Program-made: the position numbers and the translations under genes
Notes under the pieces: generated by a model
Database searches by the model: none
The model's input: only the letters and a program-made list of their open reading frames with translations
What the model was told of the DNA's origin: nothing
In this document: positions 47,835-60,555 of the stretch, piece by piece
Layout: the number at the start of each line of letters is the position of its first letter
Numbering within the stretch: the stretch's first letter is position 1
Origin: Paragonimus skrjabini miyazakii
Lineage: Eukaryota > Platyhelminthes > Trematoda > Plagiorchiida > Troglotrematidae
Direction: 5' to 3'
DNA: 64,000 bases
Assembly (NCBI GenBank): GCA_014338405.1
Contig: JTDE01002903.1
Span: 1-64,000, forward strand

Positions 47835-50800
47835 TTTACAGGAATGCAAAAATTGTAATCAGTCGAGTGATATCCAACTTAGAATATCGGCAAAGATGTT
47901 TCAGACGGGGTTTCTTGATCGGATGTGTCAGATTTCAGCTTGGCAAAACACTACATCATGAATGCTTACGAAGGGATTTACGTATTTTAACTATCCATCC
48001 TGGAGTCAATAAGTGTGCAGTCTGGATTCGATATCATAAGACTACCGTATAAGTTATTTCTGAGAAGATTCGGCTCTTATCCATCATCATACAGTGTTTC
48101 CTGTACGGTTTTGAGAACTTTACATCTTCGCTGGAAGCACCCAACGCGAGAATTCAGACTAGGTTAAGTGATTTCATGGACAGGAGCGTTTATTTTTAGA
48201 GGAGTACTATATCTACCATCCTACTGTATTATCAGGCTTTTGGATGCACTGTGAAAATCCAGTGGTTATCCGTAAATTGTCTCCATAGTCGAATCATGCT
48301 GGACTGAGGTATTCGAAAGCACATACCCCCGCTTGTGGATTGATTAATTCGTTCCCAGTAACGCGTCAGCTAAGGAGGTGGCGCGTTGTAGACAGAAACA
48401 TACTTTCACATCTTCAACGAAATCATTTACGAAAATGCCACGTCTTTGGTTTTACTAAGACCTCTTAGACTTGTCCTTGTCTGAAGTACTAAAAAGCGAC
48501 CACTATAATCCCCTTTTCGTCTGCTGCCGATGGATACAGGGTTAACGCTGCTATTCACAAGACTGACCATAGAAAATAATTGGAATTTAACCAGTTCATT
48601 TAAACCTGGCCTGACTGACGGCATGTGACAGGTGAGGTTTCAGTTTTGCGCATCAGTGGGACAATGACAATGCAACTAAAATAGAGCGTGCAGCGTCCGA
48701 GCAACGTGGTGGTCAGTTACAGCATTTATCTGGAGTCTGCAGATGATGGGTTATTTATGCTGGAAGAACCCGTCATATGACATATCAGCGTCGTGACATG
48801 ACTTACACCATTTCTGACCACCAAAAGTTACGAGGGCCTACTGCGAACCTTATTGTGCTTGAGGATACTATCCGAAATAGCCGCATCAGTTGACAATTAA
48901 TATGTCACGTGCGATTCTGGCAAGCTTGTTTCTGCACACTGAAGTAGGCTGTTTCCAGTTCCTTTTAGGGTGTGCAAGTCAAAAGTGGCTTTCCAAACGG
49001 TGCTCACTGGTTGTCTTTAAGCTGCTGACCTGTGCTCATCATTGTGTGAGCGAATGCCTAAGAGTATATTTAAAGATAGGCTTTGAACAGTTTATTTAAT
49101 TCAACCGTACTAATTAGGTAGCATCCTTCCGCACGATTCATACTGTTCCCTGCTGAGTATATCCGCTTGATTGCACGCAAACCCCTTCCCCTGACGGATG
49201 GTCCATTGTTCACGCGATCGTTGAAGACACAAGCTTCTTGTCCGAAACTCGGACGTTTTGTTTGGCACGTGTGTGTTTACAATAATATGCGCTTACCGAT
49301 TTATCGATTTACTTAATAAAGTTTGAGTTTATCATGTTAAGTTTTAGTGTTCCTTCAAAATTTAAAGTTCACAAGCGTGATTTCATTCGTGTTCGAATTG
49401 GTCAAGCAGAATCAACAGAAATGTGTGATTCGTACAGGTCACCATAGTGGTATGACTTGAGCTTATTGACCAGCTCGACAAGCATCGTTTGAAATGAGAC
49501 GAGATCGGTTTGGATGATTGTAGTCGGTGTAAATAGTAAGCAACAGTTAGACAGTCGCGAATATATGTTGCTTATACCCAGTAAAGATGTCGGGAAAATA
49601 CCAGTCTGTGGACGAAAATTACAGGTGATGGGAAATCGGTGTTTGGTGTGATCCACACTATTTTGGTAATGTGCCGGATGGTGATGACTGGATTGCATTG
49701 GGGGTGGGTGGATGAGAGAATAGGGATAACTCCACAGGTAAGACCAGTCATGGTTGGTGTCTGCAGTGTGTCTTACATTTGTTGTGGGCGCAAAAGTCGC
49801 TTGGCCTACTGCGTGAAATCCCGTACGGGTTATGTTGGAAAATAGGACAATGAATGCGCACAGTCATGTGTATAGCTGACGTGTATCCACACACATTGGG
49901 TAGCAATAGATTGTCATTTGCCTTGGTGACACGACCCTCATAGTGCATACAGACGGTTTCAGTAGTCGCTTCTGTTCCTCCGTCTTCCTGACGTTGAGAC
50001 CTGCCATTCATTTCCCGAATATACACATTATACTACCCGCAAACGAAGCTGCCTGCTACACAACACGTTATGTTGTCCACTTCTAGTCACATGTGTGCTA
50101 ACAAACCCGCGTCTTTTCTAAGTTGTTCTAGAGCTGATACAGTCACTTATGTTTCCAAGCCCTTCAGACATTTACAGAAGGATAATCCTAAAGCCATTTA
50201 ACAGGCATTTTTAAAGCCAGCACACTTCTGGAACGGTTGTGTGACCAGTGTTCGTGATCACGGACAGTTACGTGCAACAACAGTTAACGTAAACCCTCTT
50301 AACAATGATCTAAAATCAGCTAAGTAGAAACATTGGTCTACACCGTGGCATACATCTGTCAGATTGAATGACGTAAATCTATATTTGGTAGTGGGGCCAT
50401 ATAAAAGCTTAGACCCCAATAGAACTGTGGTTTTTCTTTATTTATATATGTGATTCAGTGAGAAAACTACATATTGTCATGTACATCTTATGACACTTTG
50501 GTCACATTATCTATTTTATACTTATGAATGAACTAGTTGGTCTGTAATCACCTACCACTAAGCACATTGTCACAGAATGACGATTACCTAATACTGATTG
50601 TCAGCTAACTTTGTTACGTTACAGTTGAGGTAGGTATTGAAATAATTGAGACAATTCGATAAATTTAGCTTCATGAAAAATTAGATTTAACTCGATGCTT
50701 TGTTGAGAGTGTTCTTTCCGATATATTTGACAGAGATGGTTGTACATTCCAGTTTTCCTACAATTGCGGTGTACGTGGTTCCTTATGTGATGCATTTGAA

Positions 50801-52275
50801 ATCGCAATCAATAACAAGCCATACAGACTGTACACAGGTAACCGTAGGATATTTCAGGAATTCGTATGATGGCATGGTGTAGTCAAACCTGGTTTATTTA
50901 CTTGAAGTAATAATCTAAAATTCCTTGCAAAACTCGTCTCATATCTTATACCAACAACTTGAAATTCAGGTGGCAATATATCCGATGGTTAAACAACATT
51001 GCATTGTTTCCGATGAATAACTAAAATGTGTTCAAACTTACATTCTGTATTTTTCTGTTTGATAAATCATAATTGTGGAATTTGCATTTTAAATTGACTT
51101 TAAATTTCAGACTCATGAATAACGATAGACTGAGTGGCTATCTGGGTAAGAAGTAAAGAAATATAGCAATGCTTTTAACATTATTCATCCGGCTTCCATG
51201 TGGCTACACTGGAGATGCGCCTTAACATCAAACAATCACTCATCAACAATAAGCACACATGAATTGTTTTGCTCCAGTGAACATCAGGTAGCATTGTGTG
51301 TTGACTAATAAACTGGGTCAGTGTAATCTGACACCTTCAACGTAAAATGAAAATCTGACAGGGTCAAGGACAAGAGTATGATTCTGGACTGGATAAACAT
51401 TGCGGGGCAGTCGACAGACTGGTAGCCACAGGATACTCGGATGCAACTGGAGAGGAGAAATATGCACCGGTACTAAGCAATCAAATCACAGGCAAGTCGA
51501 GCTGACTAGGTTTCTGTTGGCGTAGAAAGGGGTGCAAAACAACTTGCTGTTTATTCTTAAAGAAAAAAGTGACAGAACAGTTGGTTCGGGGAATATTTTT
51601 TACTTGAATACCACCTGCTACAAGAAGCTATTAATAACATTCTGACTCACAAATTCTTTGAGACTGATTCACCTCGAAAGTAAACACTCAGGTCGACGTT
51701 CACTTTTACTCGAGCTCATTGGTACGGCGCACTTCTTTGGCGATTAGTATTTGCTCTGGTGATCCAACCAGGCAGATGCTGACAAGTCCATAATGATTTT
51801 AATCGCTACTGTAACTTTGGCATAAGAGAAGAGAAATTGTGTTTACTTCTATCCATTTTTTCATTGTTTCTGATATTCCAGAATAAATTTTCGAAGCTGT
51901 GAATCTTCCAATAACACTTCCCCATAATTTGCTGTTTACTCTCAGCACATTTAGCTGAGTATCAAGTTTGTGAAATTGGACTTCATCAATTGGATTTGAA
52001 CAGTATAGCTAATCTGTAGTTACATATTCTTGTGCAGAATAGACTCGAAATGCCAAGAAAACACAGATAACAACAATGGGCAAAAGGACATTCATCTCTT
52101 GACATAACAATCTAAAAAAAACCATTTGTCTAGTCCAGCGTGATATATCTTGAAAAAGTGTTTAGCAAATAGGGTAGTACGCGGGTCACACTTCCAAATA
52201 AACGTCAAAGAACCACATCCCTCAGTCTGGTAGATAAGTTACCTCAATTGAGGTTGAAGAGTTGGCTGTTGCAGA
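47835..52275. other. Intergenic, nothing supported
   Basis: AT-rich sequence with frames of up to about 100 codons but no recognised family. Confidence 0.45.
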
Positions 52276-52277
52276 AC

Positions 52278-52290
52278 ATGTTTTGATTAC
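52278..52290. repeat. Target-site duplication (left)
   Basis: ATGTTTTGATTAC, identical to 52,476-52,488. Confidence 0.88.
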
Positions 52291-52475
52291 TGATGAGTAG
52301 TAGGGGATTTTGATTTTCATATAGATTGAACATCACCCACAATTGATCGCAGCTGTCGCATTCCCATAGACTTTGCGGTCAGCCCCTTTCAAAAAAAAGC
52401 ACTAGACTCGAGTTTCGCTCTCATTAGAGTTCGTCAGTAGTGTATATCATCAATTGTGGGTGATGTTCAATCTAT
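52291..52475 (-). mobile_element. SINE-A composite, short copy with target-site duplication
   Basis: It begins TGATGAGTAGTAGGGGATTT, as the 9.19-kb copy does, and runs in reverse orientation through the tail and ribozyme. A short plus-oriented tail (CAATTGTGGGTGATGTTCAA) closes it, so the two ends can form a long hairpin. A perfect 13-bp direct repeat, ATGTTTTGATTAC, flanks it at 52,278-52,290 and 52,476-52,488. The tRNA head is absent. Confidence 0.88.
52399..52443 (-). ncRNA. Hammerhead ribozyme, type I, one base pair damaged
   Basis: Core CTGACGA, GAAA and GTC are intact, and helix III AC-TCGA-GT is kept. Stem II starts with an A-C mismatch where other copies have G-C, and the outer pair of stem I is A-C. 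Activity is probably reduced. Confidence 0.8.
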
Positions 52476-52488
52476 ATGTTTTGATTAC
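52476..52488. repeat. Target-site duplication (right)
   Basis: ATGTTTTGATTAC, identical to 52,278-52,290. Confidence 0.88.
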
Positions 52489-52494
52489 ATCAGA

Positions 52495-53390
52495 AGAGAG
52501 CTTTCAGGTTTGATGGAATGAATATGGTTTGGCACTGAGTAACTCAATTCTAAACGAACAGAATAGAATAGTTAACACTTTCAAAAACATAAAAGCTTAC
52601 GATCGGCTGGAAACGTTCTTCTGTAGACATGATATGCTACGAAGGTGGTTAAGCTACATTGTTCCCAAAATTTAGAGCAGTCCTATCACGACAGACTATT
52701 AGATAATTGAGAAGAGCCGAACATAGCTATCCAAGACATTTTTCCAGAAAATATCATCAAGCACGATGACAGAAACCTGTGGGTTAGTCCATGGTGCGTG
52801 AAGAAAAAAATAATGAGTCTGAGTTAAAAATTTACAGGGCCGATCTCAAGTTGAACACAGGAAAGAAAAACAGTGGACTGCATGACTGAAAAGTGATTCA
52901 CACAGCGCATGGGATAAAGCCGTTCGCAATCACAATGATTAGTTAACCGGCGTTTGAACGGCCGGTTGAAACGACTGATTGTTTCATTATGTGGACGAAA
53001 AATGGGACACTGTGTGCTAACAGGGGATGACCTGAGTTCAGATGTATCTACTGCCATCATTAAAATGTGTAAATGACGCGAAATTTCTTGCTATCATCCT
53101 GCAAGTACCAAACCATGATATAATGTGCTGTAGACTTTTGAATGAAAGGTAACACTAGCTATGTAGAAAGGATCTCGTAGTCAAAGTCTCAAACCATTCA
53201 GATGGGAAAATTCAAGACAAGTCAAGTCAAGTCAGTAGGACACTTCATGTATCCCAAGAGATAAATTTTTCGTTCTTCACACACTCGCATTTACTATAAC
53301 TGGAAGACAACCAACTAAGTGGGTTCGATTAACGAAATAACACTAGTGAAAGCAACAGCCACATGTGGTATCACTTGGGAAAAAACTCTG
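52495..53390. other. Intergenic, nothing supported
   Basis: No recognised features, apart from a short CAAGT tandem at about 53,220. Confidence 0.45.
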
Positions 53391-53394
53391 TTGA

Positions 53395-53535
53395 TCTGAA
53401 AGTAGTGTGGCATACGTGATAATGTAGATGATACATAATTGTGAAAAGTTTGGGCTTCGGCTGGTTTCGAACCAGCGACAGGAACAGCATGACCAATTTG
53501 ATATTTCAGGTAAACTGTCCAACAAAGTAGGAGAA
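53395..53535 (-). mobile_element. SINE-B copy
   Basis: On the minus strand, TACTTTGTTGGACAGTTTACC (A-box region), GTCGCTGGTTCGAAACCAGC (B-box) and the tail ACTTTTCACAATTATGTATC. Confidence 0.75.
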
Positions 53536-54119
53536 TAAACCCGAGTTGAGTGTTTAATGCTCAAAGCCGCATTATCTGCATATTGGCCTAAACATATGTG
53601 ATTACTATCTAGCATGGATGCTCTATAAATTGAAAATACGAGAAGGGAGAGGATCTCGTCCCGTACAACACCACACCTGGTGATGAGTGACGATGAAGCC
53701 TGATCGGCGAAGTGAGGAAGTTGGATCCGATTTGCAAAGTAATCCCATGATTGTTTAAACAGTCTACGGCGAATATGAAACAGAGCACTACCAATATTCT
53801 AAAGACTGACCTCAGAAAATGTGTGGTTCTCCAGAAAAATCCCGAACCGGTTTTCAACCTGCTTCCATACAATGCAGAAACGGAAGTCTCGGTCAGAACC
53901 TCACGAGCAGGTTCATTTCACTCCCACTTGCACTATGATAAAGAGACTGATACTGTATTCATATTCAAAAGCTGTGGTTGGTGCCAGCGCAGAAAGTGTT
54001 GTTGATTTTGCTCATGATAATCTCGAAAAAATGTTAACCGAGGCAGTGATTCAGAGCAAGAATCAAGGATGCACACATCACAATTACTGATTCTGACGAA
54101 CGTAGTGCATGCATATTTA

Positions 54120-54425
54120 ATATCACTGGGAATTTTGTATTATAAGCATGCTCATTCTATTTCGATGGGACCTAATTGTAAAAATCCGGACTTCGGCTGG
54201 ATTCGAACCAGTGACGGAAACAGCATGCCCAAATGCGGCACGCACTTGACCAGCTGAGCTAGGAAGTCACGCCGGAAGCTCAGAACTTTCACATTTCAGA
54301 TCAGTCACCCACCCAATCCACTGTGACATATGGAATACACCAAATCTTCCAGTAGACTGACTGCCCCAAACAGGATTTCTCAGTTAGTTCACGCTGGAAT
54401 CTACTAGAGCCACCAAAATGTGAAA
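54120..54425 (-). mobile_element. SINE-B, best-preserved copy, tRNA-like head
   Basis: The minus strand reads a 5' segment (GGATTGGGTGGGTGACTG, CTGAGCTTCCGG). Then comes a tRNA-like region at 54,190-54,270 with an A-box exact to consensus (TAGCTCAGCTGG) and a B-box exact to consensus (GGTTCGAATCC). The tail follows, GGATTTTTACAATTAGGTCC. The tRNA-like part has nearly complementary ends (GACTTC/GAAGTC) but poor inner arms, so it is a derived promoter, not a working tRNA. The next SINE-B copy starts head-to-head at its 5' end. Confidence 0.8.
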
Positions 54426-54600
54426 CTCCTGATCTCCTGGCGTGGCTTCGTTAGCCAGCTGCTAGAGCATTTTCCGCGTTTGAGGATGCTGTTGTTGACG
54501 TTACTTCAAACCCGGCCGAAGCACAGACTTTTCGCAATTGGGTCTCATCTAAATTAGGAAATCTGCCATATTACACATTTTATCTAGCCGTATAGAAGTT
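54425..54600 (+). mobile_element. SINE-B copy, plus orientation
   Basis: TGGCTTCGTTAGCCAGCTGC (A-box region), TACTTCAAACCCGGCCGAAG (decayed B-box) and the tail GACTTTTCGCAATTGGGTCT. Confidence 0.75.
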
Positions 54601-54604
54601 GTCG

Positions 54605-56380
54605 TTGTTCAAACCAATTTAACCTGTCTTTAGTTGGTTTTTCTGATAGCCTGCTGAAGGAATCCTGAAAGGGAGTAAATTTTCCGTCGGCATAAATTTT
54701 TAGAAATGATCCAAAGTAACAGCATTACAGAATTAGTGGCTTTTTTAGCAACATCAATTGAAGTTCTAAAACTCGTGTGTGGTGACTACAACAATCAGTT
54801 TGTGAGCAACATTATATGAAAATTTGTAACAAAAAACCGGCAAAATGAATTGTAGTAGCCTCACTACTAAATCAAGATCGGTACAATAAAACGAAGTTCA
54901 CCTGTGTTTGGTCAGAGAATGTCTACTCTCAGCAATAACTAGTTCACAACTACTATCAGACCTGTGGAACTCAAACGTCGATAAACAGATTTCAGTATCA
55001 GAGGAGCGATAAGCCAGACAACTGAAGGCTATTAACCTGATAGGTAAAATCCTGAAAAGACCAAGGAACAGTCAAACGAACCAGTCAGACGATAATCATT
55101 AGACGTCATCTCAAACACCATCAGGCAGTTCGGTTAGATAAGACATATTAAAAGAGACTACTAGCTCATAACGGTTCTGGGATCAGAGAAGTAAGCAAAT
55201 TCAGTGGAACTGTATACATAGCAGGTATAAAACAACACGAGATAGTATTGGTCTGCGGGTAACTTAGCGAAGCAACTAACTTGTCTGTTTTAACACATAC
55301 TGGGCGTAAGACGGACACTGTACATTTTCAGACTTCCGGTGGAATTGACAATAAAGATAGACAGACGGTCAATATTCAAGATAAACAATACCTAAGTGTA
55401 CATAGTTATAAACCACCAGTGACTTCTATGCACCTGCAGGCAACTTGACTTAACTATCTCAAGCATCAGTGTAAAGGGTCGGATTTAACTTATAGAACCT
55501 TTTAACCCTTAATTTACCCAACTCAGGATCGATATTTCCATTCATTTTGAAAAGCTGTACTGTCAATTTGCCAGAACTGCTAACAGCATTTTCGAATCAG
55601 TGTTTGTCAACTGAATGCCTGTCGAAAACTTAGAGACAGTTCATAAACACCCCTATCACCAAAGGTAGGCATACAGAAAACCCAACTACCTGTCTGTCAA
55701 TAGGGTTACATTTAGTGGTTTCCAAGGCAATGGCTGAACTCACCACCAATGAGCAACATGGCTATTCTTGTGTCACGAAACTGTTGGGTGCTGGTTACTT
55801 TTGAACAAAATTTGTCAGTGCTGGATTGGCCATGATTGCAATCTGTCTTGAATTCTACACACACTGATAGGGTTGATTGCTCCATTCTCCTACGGAAACT
55901 TCATAGTTATGGCCTGAATTAACGCTTACCCAAGTATCCTGTGGATTAATTAACTGAACGTCAGTTCGACCCAAAGATAAGTGGATAGTTACCAGTCTGA
56001 TTCCCTGCTAACAGCGGCGATCCGTAACGATTCATCTTAAGACCATTGTTGTTCATTCTTTTCTTTCTTGAACTACCCGAAATTGTCAAGTCACGCATGC
56101 TATTGTAAGTCCAGTACTGAATGAAGACGGTTTCTGAAGTGTACGGAAGATGTGATGACCTTGCAGAACGATTTGAACTGTCCATTGAAAAAAAACTTGC
56201 CAATCAATGACAACAAGCGACAGACAGTTTGACTCTGATTACAAATTCTGCTGTCATCGGTGAGATGAACACTGATATCAAACCTCTTCGTAAGAATCTG
56301 TGGTACCTTCCACCTTGAAATCATTCCCATTTTGTTCAGTTTCACAATCCTTTCACATGTGGAAGCGATCATTCAGGCCT
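54605..56380. other. Intergenic, nothing supported
   Basis: AT-rich, short frames only. Confidence 0.45.
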
Positions 56381-56384
56381 GTTT

Positions 56385-56725
56385 TCCTAGTGTCAGATAT
56401 ATTTCGGCATTTATTGTGGATGTTCAAGGGGAGGCCAGTAGAGAAGTAGTCGGATTCAACAAAATTCCATATCCACAGAGAATAGCGGAATTATATCTAT
56501 TCTGATTACCTTACACACATATTAGAAGGGGTCTCATTCCCGTCCACAAAACTCTTCACATTCCACGTCATTTGATGACTGAACTCCACTCACTAAGCAA
56601 GAGTGTAGGTCTGAAACCGGATTATGTAATGGGCAATACTGCCTCACAGTTAAGGTCTGTTTACACTGGAACGCACTGCCCAACTTCGTAGTCACTTCTG
56701 AATCGATGAACAGTTTCAAGATTCT
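56385..56725 (+). mobile_element. CR1/Jockey-like non-LTR retrotransposon, 3' coding end (degenerate)
   Basis: In shifting frames it reads VVGFNKIPYPQRIAELYLF, LPYTHIRRGLIPVHKTLHIP and finally VCLHWNALPNFVVTSESMN then SFKILLD with a stop at about 56,722. The last block is the classic W-N-x-L-P...VV...S-x-N-x-FK-x-x-LD terminus of CR1/Jockey-type RT proteins. Only this end is present, as expected of a 5'-truncated insertion. Confidence 0.82.
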
Positions 56726-56729
56726 GCTT

Positions 56730-59300
56730 GATTAACACACATATAAGGAACAATCTGCACTGCAAGTGTGCTGGTCACCATTCTAGACCATTACTATATG
56801 TTACCAAATTAGCGCATCTGAAGGAATGTTGTTCTAGTGTGTTTAAATGCTTCTTGTTGAGATTATTGTCTGTCAGTAGATTTGTTGAAATTTTCTTTTA
56901 CCCCTTTCCATTTAATTTTTCTTTGTACCATAAAAATGAAAAAGACAATTTTCTCTGACAAACGAAGAAAAAGGAAAGCACAAGAAACGATCTCCCCTTC
57001 CTGTAACAGCTTATGCATCTATTGTATGTTATGGTTTAGCCAAACGTACGTAGTACGTGTTGGGATTGTGATAAGCTACTAGAGAGAGTTATGATCCTCA
57101 ACGTACACCTTCACACTGATAAGGGGATGAAACGTGCCCATTTAAACTCCAAAGGTAATCAAGTTAAACACAGTTATTAAATGTTCAATGCAAGCAATAT
57201 AAACCAATGTACCAAGGGGGCTCCATTGCATTAGCATACTTTAGACAGGCGTTCGTAATGGCATATCTAATGAGCAATTCACCCTAAACTGACGGCAAAA
57301 ATTCTGGCATGGTCGACGGATGTAACCAGCAAACCAGACAATATGGTCAGTATGCTGTCTAATCGGTTTTGATTTCCTCCTCTGTATAGGATAATCAAAA
57401 ACAAACGGCGACCACGTAGGAAGTACTAGTAAGCAATACTCTTTTGAATTAGGGAGATTAACAACGATTCGCGAAAAGGATGAAACAAGGTCCTGCAGGA
57501 CTTAAAAGCCTAGTAACGTAATCATAAACCAAACATATATCAAACATGCGACGGTATGCTACGATACATGAATGCCTTTTCTCATGTGATATCTAATGGA
57601 CCGGGATCAGAGATAAACTATTCGTAATGTGGTGAAGTCAAACGGCTACACCACACTATTCGAGAGTGGCTGGACCGACGCCGTTACTGCAATAAGTATA
57701 CGAAGAACAATCAGGCAAGATTTGACGCCGAACTTGTACAACACTGTTATTGAGATATTCTTTGCATTCATACGGCTACATGTTATATTATCCCAACGCG
57801 TGTCTCTGTTTCTTAGAAGACAACGGGGATGACCAACTGTTTTCGATAACTCTTCATCATATAACTACAGTTTTATAAGCTCAACAAAACTGAATAGATA
57901 TTGAGAAAATTACCACTGGTCCATGTAATTGGGTACAAAATTCCAAGCAAACAAAGACACGGATCATCAAATCACTCATCGCAATCGTCGTTTGAGTTGT
58001 TTAACCCATTTGCTGGGAATTTTGAAACCACCTATACGAATCAATGATAGTTTGCTTGCTATTTATTTAACATTTTGAATATACATTAACTGTATTGATC
58101 TGATGAAAAAGTGTCAAAAACAACGGATAGTCACAGTTTACTGAATATTGTTACGTGTCAACTGATTTGCTTCGTTTGGTAAACAGTCCTTGTGCCGCTG
58201 GCGTTTTTGGCTAGCAACCGTAGCAATACACAAACCGTGGGTTTAGCTTTAGTCTGCACCGTAAGAGTCAAACCAAGGATAAACATGATTCTCTAAGATG
58301 GACATAAAAACAATAAGCAACCTGTTGAATGACTGTGCCTGTTTGATATGAGCCAGTGAACAACAAATTTACTAATGGAAGGCGCATTTTGGTAGATATT
58401 TGTCTTTTCTAAGACAAACACTCTGGAGTGGGTGTCGACAAATGTTTATTTCGTTTATAACTATAATACCGTTTTATAAACCAGGTGATCATATGCTGTT
58501 ACACTATCATCTGGATTCAATTATTTCAGCGTACCAAAATTTTGATATTCTTCGGTGATTTTGTGTAGGCATTACACAGCTGCATCATTTGGCTGTTTCT
58601 TACTCAATTACTCGGCTGATTCACAGTTGAGGTGAGAGAAAAATATTATTTTGTACATTTTCTTCAGTACCTCATAAAATCACATTTTTTGATCGCTGTT
58701 CCGACGTTATCAGGACCTGCAATGTCTTTCCGTTTATTAGACCATCTCGATTGGCTTTACAAAGTTCACAGACTACGCGTAACTCAGTGATAAATCTGAA
58801 TCCGCTCGGACAGATTTAAATAACCAAAAGATCACACAAAATGTCCCATCGTTTGAAAAATTAGTTTTGAGTTACTTGTTGGATCCAGATTAAAAGTGAT
58901 TATCTTTTTGATTCAACCTCAGCTTAGTCACTTGTTCTCTCATAATGCGATGAGCGTATACCCTCCTAGTACTGCAGTTGATGTTAAGGTGAATTTGCTT
59001 TGGACCGTTATTTTTACTACACTAACATGAACTCGAGTCCTATCAAAACAAGAGATATTTTTACAGTATAATTTATTGGCTTTCACGCATGCTTAATAAC
59101 GGGATGTTTTATTGTTTGACTGTATGCTTCCTTTAAAACAATACCTACTGATGAATACACTCATCGCTAAGGGTGGAATGCTTTCACGCTCAACAATCGA
59201 ATTTCCCAGAAAAATTTCTGTTCCGATCATCTTGTGATTCAAGATTTTACACATCATTCAGCATGTATTCCTTGGTCTATCATGCGTAGTCAACACTACA
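56730..59300. other. Intergenic, nothing supported
   Basis: AT-rich. A 67-codon plus frame at 57,629-57,832 has no family match. Confidence 0.4.
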
Positions 59301-59305
59301 CTCAG

Positions 59306-59463
59306 TGTGTAAATATTCGTGGGACATACTCCCTGGGTTAATTCTTATAGCATTGTTCCTGAAAGCCTTTATTCCCACATGTGTATTCAGAACAAGCGCG
59401 GATCGGGCTGGTTTACCACAATCCGATCAATTGAGTGATTTTTATCAGCACATCTTATTCAGG
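59306..59463 (+). other. Candidate exon, unknown function
   Basis: It is bounded by a CACTCAG acceptor (ends 59,305) and a good donor, AGG|GTAAGC. It is open across 158 nt and encodes ILPGLILIALFLKAFI (hydrophobic, possible membrane segment), then ADRAGLPQSDQLSDFYQHIL and FR. The composition looks protein-like. The donor phase (0) matches the acceptor phase of the next candidate at 61,903. The family is not recognised. Confidence 0.35.
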
Positions 59464-59884
59464 GTAAGCGAGTGGCCTGAACTCGTGGTCTTGCTTAGTG
59501 GATCATCCACTAAGACATAACAACACCTAAAGGCATTTAATGTTGAGACAGACAATTTGTTGTGAACCTAACGTCTGAGCAAATACCAGGACCACGAAAC
59601 TGGTGTCCGATAACGCCATTGTCGTTTCGGTCAAAGTTGCATGCGTCAGTAACCGTTGCTTTGACGAGCAGCTTAGCCTACCCACAAGGGGAATTCAACA
59701 AAAATCAATTATCAGGAGGTGAACGAAGTGGTTAACTAGATAAATTAACAGGATAAAAGAAGTCCCATTATTTCCCTTAATGGCAAATTTCTTGAAGATG
59801 ACAACGAACAGAATGAAACACAGTATATTACCGAATAAATAGTAGGCTGTCTCGAACGTCCGAATGGAAGGGTAGTGAAGCGCA

Positions 59885-59980
59885 TGCTGTTATTGTTATT
59901 GATTCGAATCCAGTCAGAACACTCAGTTTTCAAAGTTGGGTGTCTCTTAAATAGACAGTTCTGCCAAACCACTTATGAGT
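59885..59980 (+). mobile_element. SINE-B copy, B-box and tail fragment
   Basis: TTGATTCGAATCCAGTCAGA, then TTTTCAAAGTTGGGTGTCTC, fit the 3' half of SINE-B. Confidence 0.55.
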
Positions 59981-60014
59981 AAGACAATTTATATGCCCGA
60001 CAAAAGCATTGGTC

Positions 60015-60255
60015 GGTTGCAGTGTGATCTGTTTGTGAAGTCTCAGCGAAGCAGTCGATCACTTGGATCAGTCGGTGGGTTCCATGAGACGAGTGAGTGA
60101 CCTAGTGCAAATGCTGAAGTTTCGAGCTCCCAGTATAGTTTCGTAGCTCAGTTTGCTGCGTTTGTGTATGTTGTTTTTGTCGCTCTTTGAAATCTAGCCG
60201 GAGCCCGAATTTTTTCACAACGGGGTTACTTTCCTGAAGTCGTAAATCGTTGAAT
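60015..60255 (+). mobile_element. SINE-B copy, decayed, near full length
   Basis: TGAGACGAGTGAGTGACCTA (5' segment), TTTCGTAGCTCAGTTTGCTG (A-box TAGCTCAGTTTG), TTTGAAATCTAGCCGGAGCC (B-box remnant) and the tail CGAATTTTTTCACAACGGGG. Confidence 0.65.
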
Positions 60256-60264
60256 TGCTTGTAG

Positions 60265-60555
60265 TTTAACAAACTCATAGACTTTTCAGTCGGTCTTTTC
60301 CAAAATGAAGAATTACACTGGAGTTTCCGTCTTGTTGGATTTCGTCGCTAGTGAATATACTTGGTAAGACCAGGATTAAGACTCCGGTCGCGCTTTCATC
60401 AGGCAACCGTTATGACTACCACGTCACTTACTTCAGATTAGGCACGGCCGAACTATCATACGCGAACGTTCAGTCACATTCGCTCGGGAGAGACGCTCAG
60501 ATTGTCCGACTGTCTTGATAGGAGACACGGTAACTGTCCTGTTAATTCAAATCAA
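60265..60555 (-). mobile_element. SINE-A copy, decayed
   Basis: On plus, CTCATAGACTTTTCAGTCGG, GGACTTAATCCTGGTC-like B-box remnant, GTCGCGCTTTCATCAGGCAA and CTTCAGATTAGGCACGGCCG align in order with the 42.9-kb copy. The ribozyme region (60,310-60,350) has lost CTGACGA (reads GCGACGA) and most of stem II. Confidence 0.65.

Noticed and set aside
54190..54270. Functional tRNA gene
   Set aside because: The promoter boxes are perfect, but the D and anticodon arms do not form properly and the same unit recurs with a common tail, so it is a SINE head.
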